From NCBI GenBank assembly GCA_963205155.1, contig CAUJJY010000272.1, positions 1 through 5,938 on the forward strand: a stretch of DNA of 5,938 nt. The letters run 5' to 3'. The translations under genes were made by a program, and so were the position numbers. Source of the stretch: Candidatus Zixiibacteriota bacterium (GTDB lineage: Bacteria; Zixibacteria; MSB-5A5; CAIYYT01). Positions 4,554 through 5,938 of the stretch are shown one piece after another. The notes below the pieces were generated by a model. That model was not told where the DNA came from. It made no database searches and worked only from the letters and a program-made list of their open reading frames with translations. The number at the start of each line of letters is the position of its first letter. Position 1 is the first letter of the stretch.

Positions 4554-5938
4554 CTATGGGCAGGCAGCACATGGCGCCGCTCCGCCGCCAAAGATGTAAT
4601 TGATGAGATATACAGCATCGGAAATTGTGACCATGCCGCTGCAATCTGCATCGCCGGCCAGAAGCGGTACGGGAGCAGGACCGCCGCCGAAAATGTAATT
4701 GATCAAGTAGACAGCGTCGGAAATAGTCACTGTCCCACTTCCGTCGGCATCACCGCAAAGGAAGGACGTCTCTGTTTCATAGACGGTCAGCAACGAATCG
4801 ACCGGAACGGATAATAGGATTCTCACCGTATCAGACGGCCAGCGCACGATCAGTGAGTCAATCGTTGTGGCCGAGCCAAGACCGAACGCCGCAATCGGCG
4901 GCGACTGATTCCAGCCGCCGGAAACTGTCGTTATCTCGCGCATCTGCTGCACTCCACCTGCCACAATCCGCACTCGCGCACCGATGGAACTCTTGTTCGA
5001 GATCGTACCGACCAACTTGACTTGCAGCCAGTGGTTGTTCGCGCCAACTTCATTTCTAAATAGCCGACTGCGGCAACTGCTCCCGTACACGTTGGATAAA
5101 TACATGTCCAAATCGCCGTCTTTGTCGTAGTCGGCCCAGACACCGCCCCTGCCGTAACAGGCAAGATCAGTGAGGGGGTTGATCAGAGCACCTGTGTAAG
5201 CAACTACGAAGTTGCCGGCACCATCGTTGCGGTATAGCTTGTTGGGCTCATTAGCGCCGTTGGCGGCGTAAATATCCAGGTCGCCGTCGTTGTCATAGTC
5301 AGCCCAAGAGCAGCCCTGGGTGTAGTCCCAACTCATCATGACACCCGGCGTAACATCGGTAAATATGCCGCCTCCATCGTTGCGAAAGAGCTTGTCGCTC
5401 AAGTTTGACCAATAGACCCCAACAAACAAGTCCGGATCGCCGTCGTTGTCGAAGTCTCCCCAGTCAGCCGCGTAGCTGTGCGAGGCCACAGCCAGAACCG
5501 GCGGCGTCACGTCAGTGAAGGCCCCACCATCATTGCGCAGCAATTTATTCGGTCCGTTGAAGTTCACGACAAAAAGATCGGGATCATTGTCATTGTCATA
5601 GTCTGCCCATACCGACATCGGCGATGATAGCGTATCCCCCAGCGGTCCGGTGGTGACATCAACAAAACTTCCGGCTCCATCGTTGCGGAATAGTTTGTTT
5701 GCCGAGGTAAGTTGCGACAAATGAAGATCGAGATCTCCGTCTGTATCGTAGTCAACCCAAGCCGCTCCAGCGCTGCTGTGTGCATCATTCAGAGGACTAC
5801 TGGAGACGTCAGTGAAAGTACCGCCGCCATCGTTGCGGTAGAGCTTGTTTGCGCGGTTGTCATTACGCGATATATATATATCCTGATCACCATCGTTGTC
5901 GTAGTCGCCCCACACACCTGCGATTCCCGTCGCCGCTG
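4554..5938 (-). CDS. Secreted FG-GAP/VCBS propeller protein with ASPIC/UnbV and dockerin domains (5' end missing)
   Basis: The open frame continues past the right edge, so the N-terminus and signal peptide are missing; 460 codons are visible. The first possible start in the window, a GTG at 5915, is an internal valine (GVWGDYD), not the real start. Numbering from that valine, six repeats of about 50 residues begin at Trp2, 53, 103, 152, 204 and 260. Each opens with W-x-D-[YF]-D-x-D-x-D-x-D and most continue to KL[FYL]RNDG. The aspartate loops resemble the calcium loops of FG-GAP beta-propeller blades. Next comes an ASPIC/UnbV domain (about 293-380; NHWLQVKLVGTISNKSSIGA, GGWNQSPP, FGLG, VRWPS). 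Two dockerin type I repeats follow (387-412 and 420-445), each with a D-x-D-x-S calcium loop. The tail ends in CAACP. The protein is probably extracellular or surface-attached, binding a glycan or protein. No cohesin or enzyme domain is visible in this part. Confidence 0.95.
   Translation of the reverse strand, partial: AATGIAGVWGDYDNDGDQDIYISRNDNRANKLYRNDGGGTFTDVSSSPLNDAHSSAGAAWVDYDTDGDLDLHLSQLTSANKLFRNDGAGSFVDVTTGPLGDTLSSPMSVWADYDNDNDPDLFVVNFNGPNKLLRNDGGAFTDVTPPVLAVASHSYAADWGDFDNDGDPDLFVGVYWSNLSDKLFRNDGGGIFTDVTPGVMMSWDYTQGCSWADYDNDGDLDIYAANGANEPNKLYRNDGAGNFVVAYTGALINPLTDLACYGRGGVWADYDKDGDLDMYLSNVYGSSCRSRLFRNEVGANNHWLQVKLVGTISNKSSIGARVRIVAGGVQQMREITTVSGGWNQSPPIAAFGLGSATTIDSLIVRWPSDTVRILLSVPVDSLLTVYETETSFLCGDADGSGTVTISDAVYLINYIFGGGPAPVPLLAGDADCSGMVTISDAVYLINYIFGGGAAPCAACP
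4581..4757 (-). repeat. Two dockerin repeats, 99-base period
   Basis: Two direct repeats encode near-identical VTISDAVYLINYIFGGG units exactly 33 codons apart. The calcium loop of the first is D389-x-D391-x-S393-x-T395 with D400, and of the second D422-x-D424-x-S426 with D433. The DNA is diverged at third positions (GTCGG versus ATCGG, for example), so this is an old duplication kept by protein selection rather than a recent copying event. Confidence 0.9.
5049..5938 (-). repeat. Tandem FG-GAP/VCBS blade repeats, about 150-base period
   Basis: Six tandem repeats with starts spaced 51, 50, 49, 52 and 56 codons apart. At DNA level, variants of CCATCGTTGCG (KL..RNDG end of the blade) and of CGTTGTCGTAGTC (DYDNDG loop) recur through the array. 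Blade 3 has Asn in place of Gly in its loop (DYDNDNDPD). Blade 6 is the most diverged and merges into the ASPIC/UnbV domain. A typical propeller has seven blades, so at least one more is likely upstream of the window edge. Confidence 0.9.

Noticed and set aside
5913..5915. GTG as a true start of the propeller-dockerin gene
   Set aside because: It falls inside a blade motif (GVWGDYD), the frame stays open to the window edge, and no signal peptide follows it.
4581..5938. Tandem repeats as a CRISPR array or recent DNA amplification
   Set aside because: The repeats are in-frame protein repeats with third-position divergence and variable length, with no identical repeat and unique spacer structure.

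Overview
The window looks like chromosomal DNA from a Gram-negative-type bacterium of roughly balanced base composition. Four of the five genes appear to encode exported or membrane proteins. The fifth, cut off by the window edge, is an extracellular beta-propeller with a double dockerin tail. The C-terminal dockerin pair, with its repeated ISDAVYLINYIFGGG element, is of a kind I associate with uncultured FCB-group lineages such as Zixibacteria. That placement is inference from style, not proof. No rRNA, tRNA, CRISPR, insertion sequence or phage gene is visible.

Layout. (1) Positions 24-665, plus strand: a complete, signal-peptide-bearing nitroreductase of the SagB/ThcOx type. (2) Positions 666-779: a convergent intergenic gap with a strong hairpin at 711-736 that reads best as the terminator of the minus-strand genes. 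(3) Positions 780-3789, minus strand: a two-gene operon of M16 (insulinase/pitrilysin-type) peptidases. The promoter-proximal gene (2251-3789) has an intact HxxEH zinc site. The distal gene (780-2234) has lost the zinc site but keeps the Arg/Tyr pair that the first lacks, so together they look like the halves of one heterodimeric periplasmic protease. (4) Positions 4005-4361, minus strand: a small four-helix membrane protein with an HLYEE motif (HXXEE family, function unknown). (5) Positions 4554-5938, minus strand: the C-terminal 460 residues of a secreted protein with six FG-GAP/VCBS propeller repeats, an ASPIC/UnbV domain and two dockerin type I repeats. A hairpin at 4499-4528 closes this transcription unit.

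The genes form at least three minus-strand units and one plus-strand unit. Only the M16 pair is clearly functionally linked. The theme is the cell envelope: periplasmic proteolysis, a periplasmic flavoenzyme, a membrane protein and a surface or secreted calcium-binding protein. I see no defence system, biosynthetic cluster or mobile element. The most unexplored items are the HXXEE membrane protein and the exported flavoenzyme.
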